Positions 63,531-64,000 of a stretch of 64,000 bases of DNA are shown piece after piece; within the stretch, counting starts at the first letter, position 1; each line of letters starts with the position of its first letter. A program made the translations under genes and the position numbers. The DNA comes from Hyposmocoma kahamanoa (lineage: Eukaryota; Arthropoda; Insecta; Lepidoptera; Cosmopterigidae): positions 21,584,164 to 21,648,163 of the forward strand of contig NW_020653851.1 in assembly GCF_003589595.1 (NCBI RefSeq), written 5' to 3'. The notes beneath the pieces were generated by a model. It saw nothing but the letters and a program-made list of their open reading frames with translations, did not search any database and had not been told where the DNA came from.

Positions 63531-64000
63531 TATAGTAAGGTATCCTTTTATTTATGTAATATTTAATTGTAAACATACTCGTTTTTACATGCTACAGTGG
63601 TGTCTCCAGCGGCAAACACTTGCCAGACGAAGCCCGAAAACCAGCAAATTACCACTAGGCTTTTAGTTTTTCTTCGTCATATTATAATAGATTTAAACAA
63701 TTATTTTATTTTAAATGTTGTGTGTTGTAGCGTCTATATTTTATTTTCCTAAAAATATACCGACACTTGTATTATGTCACTGAGCAACAAAATTTATAGT
63801 GGTAATCATTGACTTACAATAATATAGTGGTAATACCAAAAGTTAAATAAGCCATGCTGGTAAAAATATTTTTTTACAATGCGTAGGACGCGTTCCCAGT
63901 TTCCCACTATGTCGTCACGTTTTATTATCGTTAGACGACTGTCGTGTCTAGCCTGTTCCCATATCACGACTATCTGTCGTGGACGATTTTTTATCGTTGA
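63531..64000. other. Intergenic tail of the window
   Basis: No gene is seen. After about 350 bp of AT-rich sequence an M3 MITE begins and runs off the end. Confidence 0.6.
63884..64000. mobile_element. MITE family M3, truncated by window edge
   Basis: It begins GGACGCGTTCCCAGTTTCCC, then CTATGTCGTCACGTTTTATT, GTCGTGTCTAGCCTGTTCCC and ACGACTATCTGTCGT, matching the right end and interior of the 24224-24617 copy in reverse. Confidence 0.75.

Overview
The window is 64 kb of AT-rich nuclear DNA from an insect, most likely a moth or butterfly (Lepidoptera). The insect call rests on the intron-rich housekeeping genes and their closeness to insect proteins. The Lepidoptera call is an inference from the dense SINE, MITE and LINE debris, whose type is familiar from moth and butterfly genomes. 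There is no bacterial or viral gene content and no CRISPR array.

Seven conserved protein genes can be rebuilt exon by exon, with splice sites and reading phase agreeing across every joined exon. In order they are: gamma-tubulin (minus, 561-11434, 9 exons); an arrestin-domain (ARRDC, alpha-arrestin) protein (plus, 12655-22066, interrupted by a 10-N assembly gap); COP9 signalosome subunit 2 (minus, 27377-31379, 8 exons); ribonucleotide reductase small subunit (plus, 36876-39879, 6 exons); ribophorin II / OST delta (minus, 42247-52629, 10 exons); ATP synthase subunit g (plus, 52992-53536, 2 exons); and mitoribosomal protein S29/DAP3 (minus, 53728-60823, 8 exons). Strands alternate strictly, so neighbours are always head-to-head or tail-to-tail. 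The tightest pairs are ribophorin II/ATP synthase g (362 bp between start codons) and ATP synthase g/mRpS29 (191 bp between stop codons). The genes serve unrelated housekeeping roles (microtubule nucleation, trafficking, cullin deneddylation, dNTP synthesis, N-glycosylation, oxidative phosphorylation, mitochondrial translation), so no joint pathway is implied.

Introns and intergenic DNA are packed with mobile elements: two or three tRNA-derived SINE families, a common GC-richer dispersed repeat, broken LINE reverse transcriptases (Jockey/CR1-like and RTE-like), and many short inverted-repeat (MITE or foldback) elements, some nested. From 61131 to 63530 lies a nearly intact 2.4-kb IS630-Tc1-mariner transposon with TA target duplication, very long (about 475 bp) terminal inverted repeats and a transposase broken by one frameshift.

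I found no new multi-gene system. The points most worth a second look are the long-TIR transposon, a LINE 3' end lying within about 20 bp of an ARRDC splice acceptor, several perfect hairpins, nested MITEs, and an E2F/TATA/initiator promoter arrangement upstream of ribonucleotide reductase.
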